From Chromobotia macracanthus (taxonomy: Eukaryota; Chordata; Actinopteri; Cypriniformes; Botiidae), in assembly GCA_036877525.1 (NCBI GenBank), contig JAZGTH010000011.1, positions 4,104,001-4,168,000 of the forward strand: a stretch of 64,000 bases of DNA, given 5' to 3'. The notes beneath the pieces are model-generated. The model saw only the letters and a list, made by a program, of their open reading frames with translations, did no database searches and had not been told where the DNA came from. Position numbers and translations under genes: made by a program. Positions 44,820 through 54,083 of this stretch are shown here, piece by piece. Each line of letters opens with the position of its first letter. The stretch's first letter is position 1.

Positions 44820-47800
44820 GGGACAAATACAAATAGGGACATAAACAATACAACCTAACCAATAAAACCTAACCCACACTCTTACCCTAACAGAAAACTT
44901 TCTGCATTTTTACAATAAAAAACTTCATTTACTTTTTTATAGCGTTTATACAAATGAGGACGTCCCTAAGAGGACGGTTTTGCTCCGATTTGTCAGGTTT
45001 AATGACTTCTGGCTACAAATTTGTCCCTAATATATGGTTAAGTAAACTCCCCCCCCACACACACACATTCAGCATCTGCTCTACTCGAACCTTCACTCCT
45101 ACATCCTGTCTGGCATGGCTATCGCAATAACACTTCACCCAGATCAGAGTGTATTACTGGCCGGGGCTGCATGTCTCTAGTAAGCTCCAGAGACGGTACA
45201 TTTCTTCATCAGATTGACTCAAAGGAACAGGCTGCCAGGTGCTCTAAGGCCTTCCCATGATTCCTTGCTGTGCCGACTCGGGGCTGTTTGTGTGTGTATT
45301 AGTGTGTGTTCTCATACCCAGTGTTGCTGGAATATTGCATGACAGCTTGTTATTTATTTGGATGTAGAGCAAAACAGAAATGCAACGACTGGCAAATCTC
45401 TGACACCCACAAACAAATCGCCAATACTAGCGCCACCAAGAGGGCATTGATACCCTATGCAAATAAATGGGTCTTTCTGGAATAAATTAGCCTCAGTTAG
45501 ACATTACAATAAAATGAGATGTTTTATGTTGTGTGTGGTCTTAACCTACACTTACATGATGTCTTTTTGGCTCTTCCAATGAGACGAAAGTGAAAACAGA
45601 ATGAGATGAAAGCTGGGACCTGAAGAGTAGAGACACAGGGTCAAGGTAGGGGCACCACTCTGAAAATCTTCTGTTCAGAAGTGAATAGTGTTTTGACAGA
45701 ACAGTGAAGCTGTATCTTATTGTCTGTACAGAATCATTGAACTGTCCAGTGACCTCAAAAAAGTTCTGATAAACACCCAAGATGGTTGTGATGTTTTGTA
45801 CTAGATATAGCTACACTGATTCAGAGTGAAACTGAATTGATGTCAGTTGATGTGAATTGACAAGCCTAGTCTAAACACAGCAGAATGTAATTTGGATTCT
45901 AAAAGGTTTCACTGATAAAATTTAAATTACAACACTTTTGTTTTGGTGGTTGATTGATGCATCTTAATAAATCAAAAACTCATATGTTGGTTGTGCTATA
46001 TGAAGGACTGCAATGTAAAAAAAATGTCAGTTCCTGTAGCTCAATGGGTAGAGCATTGTGTCAGCAGCGCAAAGATTGTTGGTTCAATTCACAGAGGAGA
46101 TGCATACTGATAAAAAATTGTATACCCTGAGGGCACTGAAAGTCTGCCAAATGCATAAATGTAAATATTGGCTTGTAAATATGTGCTGTTTGATTGCGAT
46201 ATTGTATTATATACTGCAATGTACAGATCTGAAATTTTTTTTGTTTATCTAAATAAACAAAGCAGTGCATTACATTTTTGTTGACAGTACAGTGCATTTT
46301 TATGGCCCTTAGTAGTTGACTGTAACCTACTGTATGTGATGTGCAGTGTTATATAAAATATCCAGCAGTCATACTTGAATATACTGTAAGTACAGACATT
46401 GAGATGCACTATGGCAGCTGTACAGATGCGGTGAGTGTATCAGGCTGAAGCTAATGTCCCTCTGGACCTCCTCTTCTCCAAAACCCTCATTACAGAATGT
46501 GAGAATTCGCGCACAGGAGCCTTTTAATCACCAGTCGCAATTCTGCTGCGGCTTATTGAAGCACAGCTGCAGGCGCGAGGAACTCCTCTTTAATCTAATA
46601 CAAATCCCTCAAGCCAAAGTCCTGTTAAGTCACATGTGACGGTCTCAAACTATGACTGTGAGTTTCTCCTTTTGTGCATGTTATGGAAGGACTGTCAGTT
46701 TTTCTTTTTTAGCCAATTTTAACACAAAGAAACAACGTAATTCAATTTCTGAATGTGCAATTGGAAGAAATTGTATGAAATTGGTCAGTGAGTTTTTCTC
46801 AGAAAAGTTTGGTTCCTTTGTTAATGTTTGGTGCTGGATAGTCGGTTGCGTGTTTTTCATATTTTAGAGAGCATTTGATTGGTGAACAGTCTGTGTAGTG
46901 CACGATGAGTCATCAATATTTTTCTTTTTTTTTTTTTCAGAAAATAGTGTATGAATACTGTATTTCCAAAAGATACTTTAAAGTTCTTATATCTGTTAAA
47001 CACTAGCTAAAATGTGGCTTTAAAGCCAGTACACATGAACCTAAGCCACAAAACTCAAATTTCAATCACATGGAGCCTTGTCAAAAACAAGAACTTTTGA
47101 TATTCCCTCTTTGGTATATCTCTCAAATATTCCGGCAGGCACAAGGCTGATCATTTGCCATCATTTCAAGTTGGCTTCTCCAAATCTCTCCCAAACTCTG
47201 CTTTATACTTTCCATCCCTCTCTCGTTCTGTTTGTTGTAAGACCAGATCCCTCCAGGCTCTACCCATCCATCCCACTGTGCGGATTATTGATTTCATTTT
47301 CATATTGCTGGAGGTCCACCATTGTAAACAACCGTCCCCTCTTTTCAAAAAGTGAATTGATCCTCAGTCTGCCTGCGTTAGAAAAAAAAAACAATCAAAG
47401 TGAACATCATTATCTTCCTTTTTTTGAGACGTACTCTTCCCTCTCTCTCTTTCTTTTGTGTCCTGAAATAATAGCGCTCGCATTGGCAAACAACATCAAG
47501 TTTAATGGCGAGTTTGTTGGCGGCTTGAATTTGAAAAGTTTGTTGAATGTGCCCCGCTAAAGTGGTTTGAATTCAGAGCAAACGTATTGTTCCAGCTGCA
47601 CATTTACACAACATAATAGATGGCGGGAATTATCTTGTTTGCGATAATGGCTCAGAAAGCTTCACGGGGCCGCACATTTTTGCACAGAGAAAGACCTTGA
47701 GGAATATGAAGGGACTTTTTCTTGATTTAATTTCGTTTGCACATGGGGGTGGGTGGACTGGAAAACACTGTACTGAAATCTCTTTAAATCAAAGAAAAGG

Positions 47801-50800
47801 TATATCGCTATAGGGACGCAATTGCATGTGTTAATGTATTCAGCCTCTGAGACATGGCATATAAGCGTGACGTTTGCATTGCTTGTTTGTTTACAACGTT
47901 CTGCCTTTATCAAAGCCGCAGGAAAGAGTGCATTAAAATTCATTGTAATCTTTCTTCTCTCATTGTAATCTTTCTCCTCTAAATAAGATATCTTTAAGTG
48001 GTTGTGTTGATGATTAGCTGAACATGTGGGACTGAGCTGAAGAAACACAAAAATGGGTTTTAGTAGCTGATGTGTTTTCCAGATGCTTGTTTGTAGGCTA
48101 AAGGGATTACTACAAGATTTCTGCTTGCCTCCCCTCATGATCAAGGGTGATCAACGATGCACAGAGGCAGAAAGGTTTATTTTGGTGTCTGTTTGTTAGT
48201 TTTTTTTACTTTTGTCATGGTCCTCAGGTTGGGTAGTTCTCTGTGCTTTACCCCGTATGACTACAGTCTTCAAAAGGTTGATGTCAATCAGAGCTAAAAA
48301 AAAATACCAGTTTACTTTCATAAATCACACACCATAAGACATTAATCAAAAAACATTTGTTTATGGCCTTTTTGTTATGGCCATCAAAATTGTTTGTAAA
48401 ACATTATATTTTGATTTATGAAATCACCTGCGAGTTTTTTTAATAAAAATATGCAGGATTACACTTAAAAGTAATAAAATGGGTTGAGAATGCCATTTTA
48501 TGTTGACTTAAACTTTAACGTGCTTTTATCCTCCAAGACATTGTTAAATCTTCACCCTAGTTTTCATTTGACTTTTTTTAAGGGCTTTGTTGTGAAAATA
48601 GATTCAATTTGCGTCTAGCTGCCTTTTCAGTGAAAGGATATTGGAGTCAAATGTGACTACACACAATTCATTCAATTCAAAAACATCCGATCAGAAAAGG
48701 ATTAATACTTGCTTGGCTCACGACTCGTTGCAGCCGTAATTCTCTATTCATCTTTCAATCTGTACTTCTCTTTCTCCTCTCTGCTTCCATCACTATTGTG
48801 GGCACTTTCTGCTTTCAAACGGTATATCAAGCCTATTTTAAAGGCTTCATTTTGACTCAGACATGCCACATGGCCTACAGTCAGCAGGGAATCCAAGGCC
48901 GAGAGTTTGAATCACAACGGCTGCTGTGTTTCTCTAGCTGTGCTGAAGTCGAACCACTCTGCCTTCCTCCTGATAACTCCTGTTGACCCTGGAGTCCACA
49001 TGAACAGACATTGTTCTGTTCAGAAGCAGTTTAGACTCAGACTAAAAAAACTCTTGATTCTTCTTCTTCTCTTTTGAACTCTTGTAGATTTGACTGTGTA
49101 ACTAGGCTAGATTTGGCTCTTGTTTGTCTTTGTCGTGCTCTCCAGGTGTGATAAAAGTGCATTAGGCACGGCTATTTTGCTTTGTTACCCCGAATGTATC
49201 TTTGTGCCTTTTCCCATTTGGCAATGAAACAAGGCGGTTCACTTTGTCTGACTGGTCTCCAAAAAGCTCTTTCCTCTGTTTTATTCTATTGAAGCTGTTG
49301 GGAAGAGCGACAGATATTGTTTGGGCTGCCCATCACTCCATCCATAAAGGCAAGTTTGAAGTACCTCCACGGACTGGCTTCAAAAGACGACTGTTTTTTT
49401 TTACGGTTGTCATCAGACATCATACGAAAAACAACCAAACTGTGGGTTCCTTTACCTACAACAAATAGATTTTTTGTTTGCAGAATAATCTTGTTGTATT
49501 CTACACGATTTGTAGGGAAACCAAAGGGGTTTCTCTTCAAAAAGCATTTGTAGCAAACACATTCATATATATATATATATATTTATTTAGTATATATTTA
49601 GTTCTCTTTTAATGTCAGTGTTACAGCTTTTAACATCATTATTATGAACACTACATGTTAACGTATATTATACAGTTTATTCGATGAAATTCGATGCTAT
49701 TAGATAAATGTTAGAGACTGAATTCGTTTTCTTCCTAACTCATCATTAGTTCATCAGTAAATTCATCTAACTTATCGCTAGATAAATTTACTGATTTCTG
49801 AAAGTCAGAACCGCTTTTCTACATAGTTCACAATATTCAGATGGACTTTTTTGGACGATAATGATGATGTCATAAGAGCAAAGGGCATTTCTGTCTTGAT
49901 GTCCAGAGATGAGAAGGGCAGAGGTCATGCATATATTCAGCCCCGCCTCACAATGTCCTGTCACACTGGACATGATGTAGTGGCCGGGTTAGCTTGGGGT
50001 CATGAAACCCACCTGACCCTTGAGAAAGTTGTGCTTGTATTGTGCTTGACTTGCACATGTTCTAAAGTTCTCAGGAGAACAATACATTTTCCTTCAGTAT
50101 GTGCAGCCGTTAGGGCTGGATGGTATGACAGTGTGTCGTGCAACAGAACAAAGATATTGTAAGATATAAGATATAACAAAGATATGTGTGTGTGCGACAC
50201 AAGTCCCTACGTATAACCTTTATCTTTTTATTGTATGATGTAAATGGTTTTATGAATTACAAAACAAATACTAAATGATTATATAATGTATAAAACATTG
50301 AATTTCCAGCACAAATAATTATTTTGTGATATATGTTTCTGTGGTTTAAAATGACCCATGCTGTGATATATGCTGTGATTTATTTGGTCACACCGCCCAC
50401 CCCTAGCAACCATCATGATGTCAAAGCCGGGCTGGCTTTCTTTCATATATAAATTTACATACCTCAATGAAACTTCCTGCTCAGTGAAAGGTGAAGTCAG
50501 AAAAGAGGCAAATCTAACCCATAATCAGCTCTTATCGGGCTCATTGAATTCTTTATTCAGGACGTGCTGTATGCCAGATGTGTTGTGGAGTGCTTCCTCC
50601 TGCATATTTGATTGCCCGTGTCTGGGTGATTTATCTGAGTCAGAAATGAAAGGAGCCGACAGATCAGACAGTACATCAGAAGTTAGGGAGGTAAAATCAG
50701 CAGATCTTGCTCTTAGATTGAACCTGCTCCCTGTCGCTGCTGGCTATTTTTCATGCGCTCTGCGCAGTGCAGAGTTCAGAGAACAGCTCCCTCTCGGCCT

Positions 50801-53800
50801 TGTTTGTTTGTCTTGTTTGATCGTTCTTCTTCATCTGCTTCTGTCTTGTTTGCCATGGTAGCGACAGCAGACATCTCTCCCTGCTCTTAACAATGAGGAA
50901 GTTTAGACAACGCGGCAGAAACACTAGCAAGCAGTTAACACCAGTCCAACTGTTTCCACAGATTTCATCACTTTACTTGGTGGACATCCAATTTGTGTCT
51001 ATTTAGGGCTTATGTTCACACAGTACCTGAATATGTTTGTCATTCCTGACTGGGTGCTAAATATGGTTATGTTCATACACGGTTTATTTATAAACAGAGT
51101 GACAACCATGATCTATAAGCAAAGTCACTTACCATAAATTTTCACAACTTATTTTTACATTTGGTAACATTTGGTTGATTTGTACTGCATAAATAGTATG
51201 GTAAATAATACAAATATTGCATTTAGCAGTGGTAGTTTACGTTTGTTTTCCCTCAGTATGGTTATAGCTTTTACTTGCGAGTTAGAGAAGTGTTACAACA
51301 TTATAACATGCTGTAAGCAACTCGCAGTGCATTGACGATCAACATTGTGTTCTATGGGAACTGAACCCACAACCTTTGCGCTGGAAACACAATGCTCTAC
51401 CAGTTGAGTTTCAGGAACACTAAAGTAAAGTCTCCTTCATGCCTCTTTGAAGGACATAATGCATTTTATATGATATTTTAAATGTGGCATCAAATGGTTC
51501 TCATACTCGACTTGTTATATCAAACGTATTATTTTCTCACAAGTAAAATGTCTCTCTTTCACTCTTTGACTCATTTACGCTCCCTGCCTCTTTCTTCCTG
51601 TCTGGCATTTGTCCTTCACGCAGTTTACATTGTAAGTCCGTCACGGCTGTGATATTGATCTCTCAGCTTTCTTATTTATGTCAAACGTCTCTCTGCCCGG
51701 CACCTTCTTATGACACCCACTCTTCGCTCCACCGCCATCAGCCACAGGTCAATACGCCACAGTGGCACGGTCGGTTCCACTGCTGGGCCCATTGTAATTA
51801 TCAGTATATCCCTCACTCACAGTTCAGCCTCCTCTCCACTGGCGGTTAGCTCCCTGCTGTGATCCAGGAGGTCCTCGTGGGGGTTATCAGAATCTGATTC
51901 TCTACTCCAACACTAGCTTAGGCTGCCTTCGACCACAGGGAAAGACAGTCCGATCGATAAGAGACTGAAACTTATTCAGACCCGCTGAGCAGACAGTGGC
52001 CAGTGCTGAAGCTGTAGGAGGTGACGGCTGGGCGAGTTCTTTGTGGCTCTTTTGATACTCACTACGTTTAGTAAGTTGTGTGAGTAATAGACAGCGAGCT
52101 TTACTGAATTAATAGTGTCTCTTTTCCCCTATATAGACTGTATTTATGACACACTGTGTATTAGGAATAACCTTTAAACTGTATAGAAAACCAATTTTAT
52201 TTGTCTGGGACTTCTCGGGAACCATTTACAATAATTGGTATCAATGCAAAGATTACTGACCTGGGCCGATTAGCACCTCCTGGATAAAGCACCGGCCCTT
52301 GGAGTGGCTGGCAGGTTACCTTTAATTACCTCATGGTTTCCGTCTTCGTTTTGCTTGGGTTTATGCTGCAGAACCTCAGAGGTCAAAGCCGGCATTCTGA
52401 AGTAATGGTTATGTGGGTCGCTATGAATGTGAGGGATGTCATCGCAATGTCCTCCCTCTTGCCTGATTCTCTTTGTTTCTTTCTTCATCTCCCTCCTCTT
52501 CTCTTCCTCTGTCCTCCCTCCATCTCCCCCTGCCCTCCTCTCTGGCAAACATGCACTGTAATGTATGGAGAACCTTCGTATCACTGGAATTAAGGGCTCT
52601 GACCTTTGGTGGGTGATGATTACCCAGGCAGTGTAGTCCACCCCCTCACCCGTGGACCTGAAGTGACTGCAGATGTTTACTGTAACCCTCTGAAATCTTG
52701 TTTTTTCAGTTGGGTTTCTTTTAGCCTTTGAGGGCCTTCACCACATGGTTTGATGTTTTTAAACGAACTGTTCCATATATTTAAGATATGCAGAGACTTA
52801 AAGAGATAGTTGACATAAAAATAAAAAATCTTCCATCATTTACTCACAATCATGTCATTCCAAACCTGTATGACTTTATTTCTTCTAAGAAACACAAAAG
52901 AAGATATATTGAAGAATGTTGGTAACCTGACTATATAGTGGCACCCGTTGACTTCCATTGTATGGACACAAAACCTCTGAGACATTTCTCAAAATGTGTC
53001 AGAATATCTCATTTCTCAAAATGTTGTGTTCCACAAAAGAAAAAAGGTCATATATATCAATTAAATCTTTAAATGATAAATTGCAAAAAGCTGATTAATT
53101 TATCATATAATACCTTAGTTGCTGTTCATCACATATCATATAAATATTCACTGAGAAGGCTCCTGAATAAAGAGCTTTGAATGAAAAAACATATTGTGGC
53201 AGCAATCCATTCAGTAGAGTTTGTCAGTCTTAGTGGCCATTCACATGGATAATGTTCTTTTAGTATAGAGTTGTTAGCTTAGCATTATGTTAATGTCATA
53301 TTGATTTAAATCATATCAGATTTACATCAGCCGTGATGTGCAAGTAACTGCTAACAGTGTTGCAGCCCATGAAAATCATTTTGAATAATTTAAAGCTGCA
53401 ATCCATAATGGTCACCTCTCTGTCAACATCTCTGTTTCAAACATAAATTTGCAGGTTACTTTACATACTTTTTATTATGTATGTTGAAGTCAAGTGAAGC
53501 CAGACTGATATTTTGTGGGATATCAGACCTGACAGCTCAAATTATAAATCATTATTATAAACTTGACGTTGAGAATTGTGGTAAAAGTAAAGAGATTGTG
53601 TTAAACACTCATCTGTCACGCACTTGCTCAATAATAACAAATAATTTAACCCAAAAAAGTTACGGATTGCAGCTTTAACGTAAGAGCCTCTGTTTTAGTT
53701 GAGATATAAACATCGAGATGGCTTAAGCTGATATTTTATGTACATTTTGACCAGTGTTTGATTAATCTTTTTCAGTATATTTAAGTCTCTTTCTCTCTCT

Positions 53801-53838
53801 TTGTTTCTAAACAGAATCTTTTGGTGAATCACGGATAA
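10529..53838 (+). CDS. chchd6: MICOS complex subunit MIC25 / CHCHD6 (8 coding exons)
   Basis: Inner-membrane MICOS subunit that shapes mitochondrial cristae junctions together with MIC19 and MIC60. Exons: 10529-10612, 11785-11869, 12050-12128, 12683-12827, 23997-24080, 30404-30474, 40165-40300 and 53815-53838. All junctions keep frame and predict 235 residues, equal to human CHCHD6 as I recall it. The start MGSGESTSRTVSFGLDEDDR has Gly2 for N-myristoylation and the family's VSFG.DE..RV motif. The middle (YEQQQAIIQEELARIAQKER onward) is a charged coiled coil. The CHCH domain in exon 7 has two CX9C motifs (C-TNLQAQILN-C and C-SDLAKEYMQ-C), substrates for Mia40 oxidation. MIC25 is preferred over the paralogue MIC19 (chchd3) because of the N-terminus and KRYEQ-type middle. 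Introns of 11, 6, 10 and 13.5 kb contrast with compact sars1. Confidence 0.92.
10874..10921 (+). repeat. (TTC)n(TTA)n simple repeat
   Basis: About 48 bases of TTC triplets switching to TTA triplets. Confidence 0.9.
10985..11287 (+). mobile_element. CCCAGCTAAC-family non-autonomous element
   Basis: Starts CCCAGCTAACGCTTTTAGG and ends with AACGTTCCCTGTTAGC. The interior is full of AACGTT motifs, like the copy at 1203 but in the opposite orientation. Confidence 0.75.
11427..11492 (+). repeat. (AATGAATA)n-like tetranucleotide tract
   Basis: Alternating AAATG and AATA units forming about 66 bases of simple repeat. Confidence 0.9.
11785..11869 (+). CDS. chchd6: chchd6 exon 2
   Basis: Acceptor tttcag to 11784, donor gtgacg at 11870. 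It encodes LSEDVLQRMRHQ, matching LSENV..RM in the family, then a low-complexity Ser/Pro/Thr linker. Confidence 0.9.
12050..12128 (+). CDS. chchd6: chchd6 exon 3
   Basis: Acceptor accttgcag to 12049, donor gtattg at 12129. It encodes a Pro/Ser/Gln-rich linker ending in KEELRKR, poorly conserved as expected. The phases on both sides fit exons 2 and 4. Confidence 0.85.
12683..12827 (+). CDS. chchd6: chchd6 exon 4 (coiled coil)
   Basis: Acceptor tgcaaag to 12682, donor gtaagg at 12828. It encodes YEQQQAIIQEELARIAQKER and the following Arg/Glu-rich helix to ERAKQL, a coiled coil matching KRYEQE..AI...L in human CHCHD6. Confidence 0.92.
13961..14247 (-). mobile_element. MITE with AAAGCTGCAATCCGTAACTT-type ends
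   Basis: The left end TAAATCTGCAATCCGTAACT is mirrored by AAGTTACAGATTTAAA at the right end. It shares the internal segment ATTATAAATCATTATTATAA with the copy at 53389. Confidence 0.65.
16041..16170 (+). mobile_element. Truncated MITE, AAAGCTGCAATC family
   Basis: Starts ATTAAAGCTGCAGTCTGTAA and keeps CACCATCTCTGTTTGAAACA as in the 53389 copy. The right part is lost or diverged. Confidence 0.5.
17165..17240 (+). repeat. Fragment of a common cyprinid-type repeat (GAGTGAGTAAATGATG)
   Basis: Contains TCTTCCACAAAGGAAGGAAA and CATACAGGTTT...GAGTGAGTAAATGATGA, the right-hand part of the element whose fuller copy is at 52799-53050. Confidence 0.5.
17500..17780. other. Non-repetitive island, candidate conserved non-coding element
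   Basis: Higher GC and free of recognised repeats. It contains TATCAGTAATTGTAATCTC and CATGCAAAGCCATTAAG, motif-dense as in developmental enhancers. Conservation cannot be tested here. Confidence 0.25.
18028..18311 (+). mobile_element. MITE with AAAGCTGCAATCCATAACTT ends
   Basis: Terminal inverted repeat TTAAAGCTGCAATCCATAAC and AGTTACAGATTGTCATTTTAA at the far end. The interior (ATTCACAACGGTAAGTTTAT) matches the copy at 56237. Confidence 0.7.
18640..19160. other. Non-repetitive island, candidate conserved non-coding element
   Basis: About 520 bases of balanced composition without repeats, with AT-rich homeodomain-like cores within GC-richer sequence. The 137-codon minus-strand frame inside has no family features. 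Status is inference. Confidence 0.25.
19617..19740 (+). repeat. tRNA-derived SINE (5' truncated)
   Basis: Keeps the B box GGTTCGAATCCC, then the body GTATAGCTTGAATGCA and the tail CTTTGGATTAAAGCGTCTGC...ATGCATAAATGTAAATGT. The A-box part is missing. Confidence 0.8.
21352..21425 (+). repeat. Three-unit minisatellite (GTTGCTAGG...)
   Basis: Three units of about 22 bases, each with TTGCTAGG(G/A)T, a pattern common in teleost introns. Confidence 0.7.
21581..21735 (+). repeat. tRNA-derived SINE, nearly full length
   Basis: TTCCTGTAGCTCAATTGGTT (A-box region), GGGTTTGATTCCC (B box), then CTGATCAAATGTATAGCTTG and the CTTTGGATTAAAGCATCTGC tail. Confidence 0.85.
22517..22872 (+). mobile_element. CCCAGCTAAC-family element
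   Basis: Starts CCCAGCTAACAATTTTAGG and ends near GGTAGCCAGTGTTCTGAGAA then AGCTGGGG. It is the most typical copy for the left end. Confidence 0.7.
23997..24080 (+). CDS. chchd6: chchd6 exon 5
   Basis: Acceptor taacag to 23996, donor gttagt at 24081, 28 codons. It encodes GKQLEKKEAELKALDAFYRE then QIAQLRRK, matching the LE..EAEL...D.FYKEQL motif of both MIC19 and MIC25. Confidence 0.93.
25089..25225. repeat. Inverted repeat GTGGTTGAGTTACC / GGTAACTCAACCAC
   Basis: Left arm GTGGTTGAGTTACC...CCCAGAATGC, right arm GCATTCTGGGTAACTCAACC plus AC. Arms of about 26-30 bases lie roughly 80 bases apart. Probably a small MITE. Confidence 0.7.
26361..26645 (-). mobile_element. CCCAGCTAAC-family element, reverse
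   Basis: Starts CTGGCTAACAGGGAACGG and ends with CTTAAAACCTAAAATTGG, the same orientation as the copy that truncates the SEFIR gene. Confidence 0.65.
26740..27860. other. Non-repetitive region, candidate non-coding regulatory sequence
   Basis: About 1.1 kb of higher GC without recognised repeats. Short open frames overlap on both strands but match no family I know. It may hold conserved non-coding elements; unproven. Confidence 0.25.
30404..30474 (+). CDS. chchd6: chchd6 exon 6
   Basis: Acceptor tatttcag to 30403, donor gtaaga at 30475. It encodes NEEQFTMSAEQFHTAATRSE and ANIK, matching YKLSSEQFHEAA..ME in human CHCHD6. Confidence 0.92.
33226..33320 (+). repeat. tRNA-derived SINE head
   Basis: TTTCTGTAGTGCAACTGGTA (A box), GGTTGTGGGTTCGAATCCCA (B box), then ends in an AT-rich tract in place of the usual tail. 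Confidence 0.8.
33665..33760 (+). repeat. Fragment of cyprinid-type GGGTGAGTAAATAATGACAG repeat
   Basis: GTTCCACAAAAGTCAGACAG then GAGGGTGAGTAAATAATGAC and TTTTCATTTTTGGCC, the right end of the element type seen at 52799. Confidence 0.6.
34398..34640 (-). mobile_element. MITE, GGCAGGG / GGCGTGGC family
   Basis: Contains GCTAGCAGTAGC and CCACGCCTCCTCCAA plus TATTGGATGGTCCTG, which are in reverse orientation to the copy at 63270-63560. Confidence 0.5.
34857..35115 (+). repeat. SINE with V-SINE-like body
   Basis: A tRNA-like head (GGTTTGATTCCAGC) is followed by CCTTGAGCAAGACAGCCAAC, TGCTCCTCGGGCGC and a tail GGGTTAAATGCAGAGGTCAA...CAAAGTCACTTTCACTTC. This matches the widespread vertebrate V-SINE type as I remember it. 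Confidence 0.65.
36171..36255 (+). repeat. Short tRNA-derived SINE head of a second type
   Basis: GGCGGTGTGGGGTAATGGTT (A-box region) and GCTGGTTTGATCCTC (B box), without the CTTTGGAT tail of the main SINE family. Confidence 0.45.
36305..36376 (+). repeat. Fragment of cyprinid-type AAGGGTGAGTACATAATGAC repeat
   Basis: Ends GTTTCATTTCTGGTTGAACT then ATCCCTTTAAA, the typical right terminus of this family. Confidence 0.65.
36870..37135 (+). repeat. TC-rich low-complexity tract
   Basis: About 265 bases dominated by CTCTCT with TTTC and CACT interruptions. The overlapping Ser/Leu-rich open frames are artefacts. Confidence 0.95.
37170..38160. other. Repeat-poor stretch, candidate conserved non-coding sequence
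   Basis: About 1 kb without recognised repeats, containing AATAATTAATGAGCGGG, AGCTAATTTAATC and TTTGCATGTCATTTCC. It is motif-dense like developmental enhancers. Unproven. Confidence 0.25.
40165..40300 (+). CDS. chchd6: chchd6 exon 7 (CHCH domain)
   Basis: Acceptor ttccgcag to 40164, donor gtgaga at 40301. It encodes the whole coiled-coil-helix domain with both CX9C motifs: VCTNLQAQILNCYREN and QCSDLAKEYMQC, ending INAAKK. The overlapping 206-residue minus-strand frame is a shadow. Confidence 0.95.
41096..41172 (+). repeat. Fragment of a GGTCCCCAT...AAACAAGCTTCTAAATC repeat
   Basis: Shares TTCTAAATC(G/A)TATAGAATGATG and GAAAATCTAAAATAG with the longer copy at 42461-42655. Confidence 0.7.
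41640..41990 (+). repeat. Diverged cyprinid-type repeat (GGAACACAAAAGAAG ... GTTAATTA)
   Basis: Begins AATGGAACACAAAAGAAGAC and ends in AAGTTTCATTTTTGGGTTAA. It keeps AGTCCATACAACTTAGAAGC and GCCATATGATAGCTTTGTG, found in this fish repeat type. Confidence 0.55.
42461..42655 (+). repeat. Dispersed repeat with GGGGACCAAATGTCCCCACA
   Basis: Contains CATTATGGGGACCAAATGTC and, inverted, CTTGTGGGGACATTTTG, then the block shared with 41096. A possible related fragment lies at about 44811-45040. Confidence 0.65.
42660..42798 (-). repeat. tRNA-derived SINE, reverse
   Basis: Read on the minus strand: CCTATAGCTCAGTTGGTAGC, GGTTGTGGGTTTGATCCCC, and the tail CGCTTTGGACAAAAGTGTCT then GCCAAATGCATAAATGTAT. 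Confidence 0.85.
43637..43880. mobile_element. Foldback MITE with perfect 33-bp inner inverted repeat
   Basis: Arms 43714-43746 and 43787-43819 are exact reverse complements (core TGGTGTTGAGCTGCTGTAA) with a 40-base loop. The inverted pairing continues outward, less perfectly, to CATTGTAAAAAAAATT at the left end and ATTTTTTTACAGTG at the right end, giving one long hairpin of 244 bases. Confidence 0.85.
44788..44817 (+). repeat. (CA)n microsatellite
   Basis: About 15 CA units. Confidence 0.95.
46029..46166 (+). repeat. tRNA-derived SINE
   Basis: GTTCCTGTAGCTCAATGGGT, AGAGCATTGTGTCAGCAGCG, then a damaged B box (GGTTCAATTCACAG) and the tail GTCTGCCAAATGCATAAATG. Confidence 0.85.
50111..50405 (+). 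mobile_element. hAT-like non-autonomous element
   Basis: Ends TAGGGCTGGATGGTATGAC at 50111 and, inverted, TAGGGGTGGGCGGTGTGACC at 50405. The flanks GCAGCCGT (50103-50110) and GCAACCAT (50406-50413) agree at six of eight bases, fitting an aged 8-bp hAT target duplication. The interior repeats ATATCAC/AAGATAT motifs. Confidence 0.75.
51312..51420 (-). repeat. tRNA-derived SINE, reverse
   Basis: Minus strand reads GTGTTCCTGAAACTCAACTG, GTAGAGCATTGTGTTTCCAG and GGTTGTGGGTTCAGTTCCC. Confidence 0.8.
52799..53050 (+). mobile_element. Cyprinid-type MITE (TTAAAGAGATAGTTGACATA)
   Basis: Starts CTTAAAGAGATAGTTGACAT, continues CATTTACTCACAATCATGTC, ATTCCAAACCTGTATGACTT, AAACACAAAAGAAGATATAT and GTTGACTTCCATTGTATGGA. 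The fullest copy in the window of this abundant repeat. Confidence 0.75.
53389..53678 (-). mobile_element. MITE with AAAGCTGCAATCC ends
   Basis: Left TTTAAAGCTGCAATCCATAA and right AGTTACGGATTGCAGCTTTA form terminal inverted repeats. It lies 136 bases before the last chchd6 exon. Confidence 0.8.
53815..53838 (+). CDS. chchd6: chchd6 exon 8 (last seven codons and stop)
   Basis: A long pyrimidine tract (ctctttctctctctttg) ends in acag at 53814, then the frame reads NLLVNHG and TAA. Joining phase 0 to INAAKK gives a tail comparable in length and character to the MIC19/MIC25 C-terminus (about 7 residues). Too short for ORF detection; support rests on splice-site quality, phase and the final length of 235. 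Confidence 0.65.
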   Translation, partial: NLLVNHG

Positions 53839-54083
53839 AGAGTCGCTCTGGTTCATCTGTGTTTGGGTTCTACCGGTCGCTTCATCGCTTCAGCCTTTAC
53901 CAATTACCATCTGATCCAGTGGCACTGCAGTGTACTAAACCACTTTATGTTACAGGGCTATGAGTGTTCCATTATCTGTAACAGCACTGAGAGTGAGATG
54001 GAAGACGCTTGATTTTTATAGAAGTACACTCAGGAAATCCTGATGCTTTTATTTGTCAGGGTTTTATTTATGCCTTGTATTTC

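Larger units (their letters stand above)
40301..53814 (+). other. chchd6: chchd6 intron 7 (13.5 kb)
   Basis: Contains many repeats (listed separately), including a foldback MITE, a hAT-like element and three SINEs. Open frames of up to 160 codons (for example 50415-50861 and 47078-47560) match no family I know. Confidence 0.6.

Noticed and set aside
50415..50861. 148-codon open frame in chchd6 intron 7
   Set aside because: No family similarity, no clear splice sites, and base composition like the surrounding intron.
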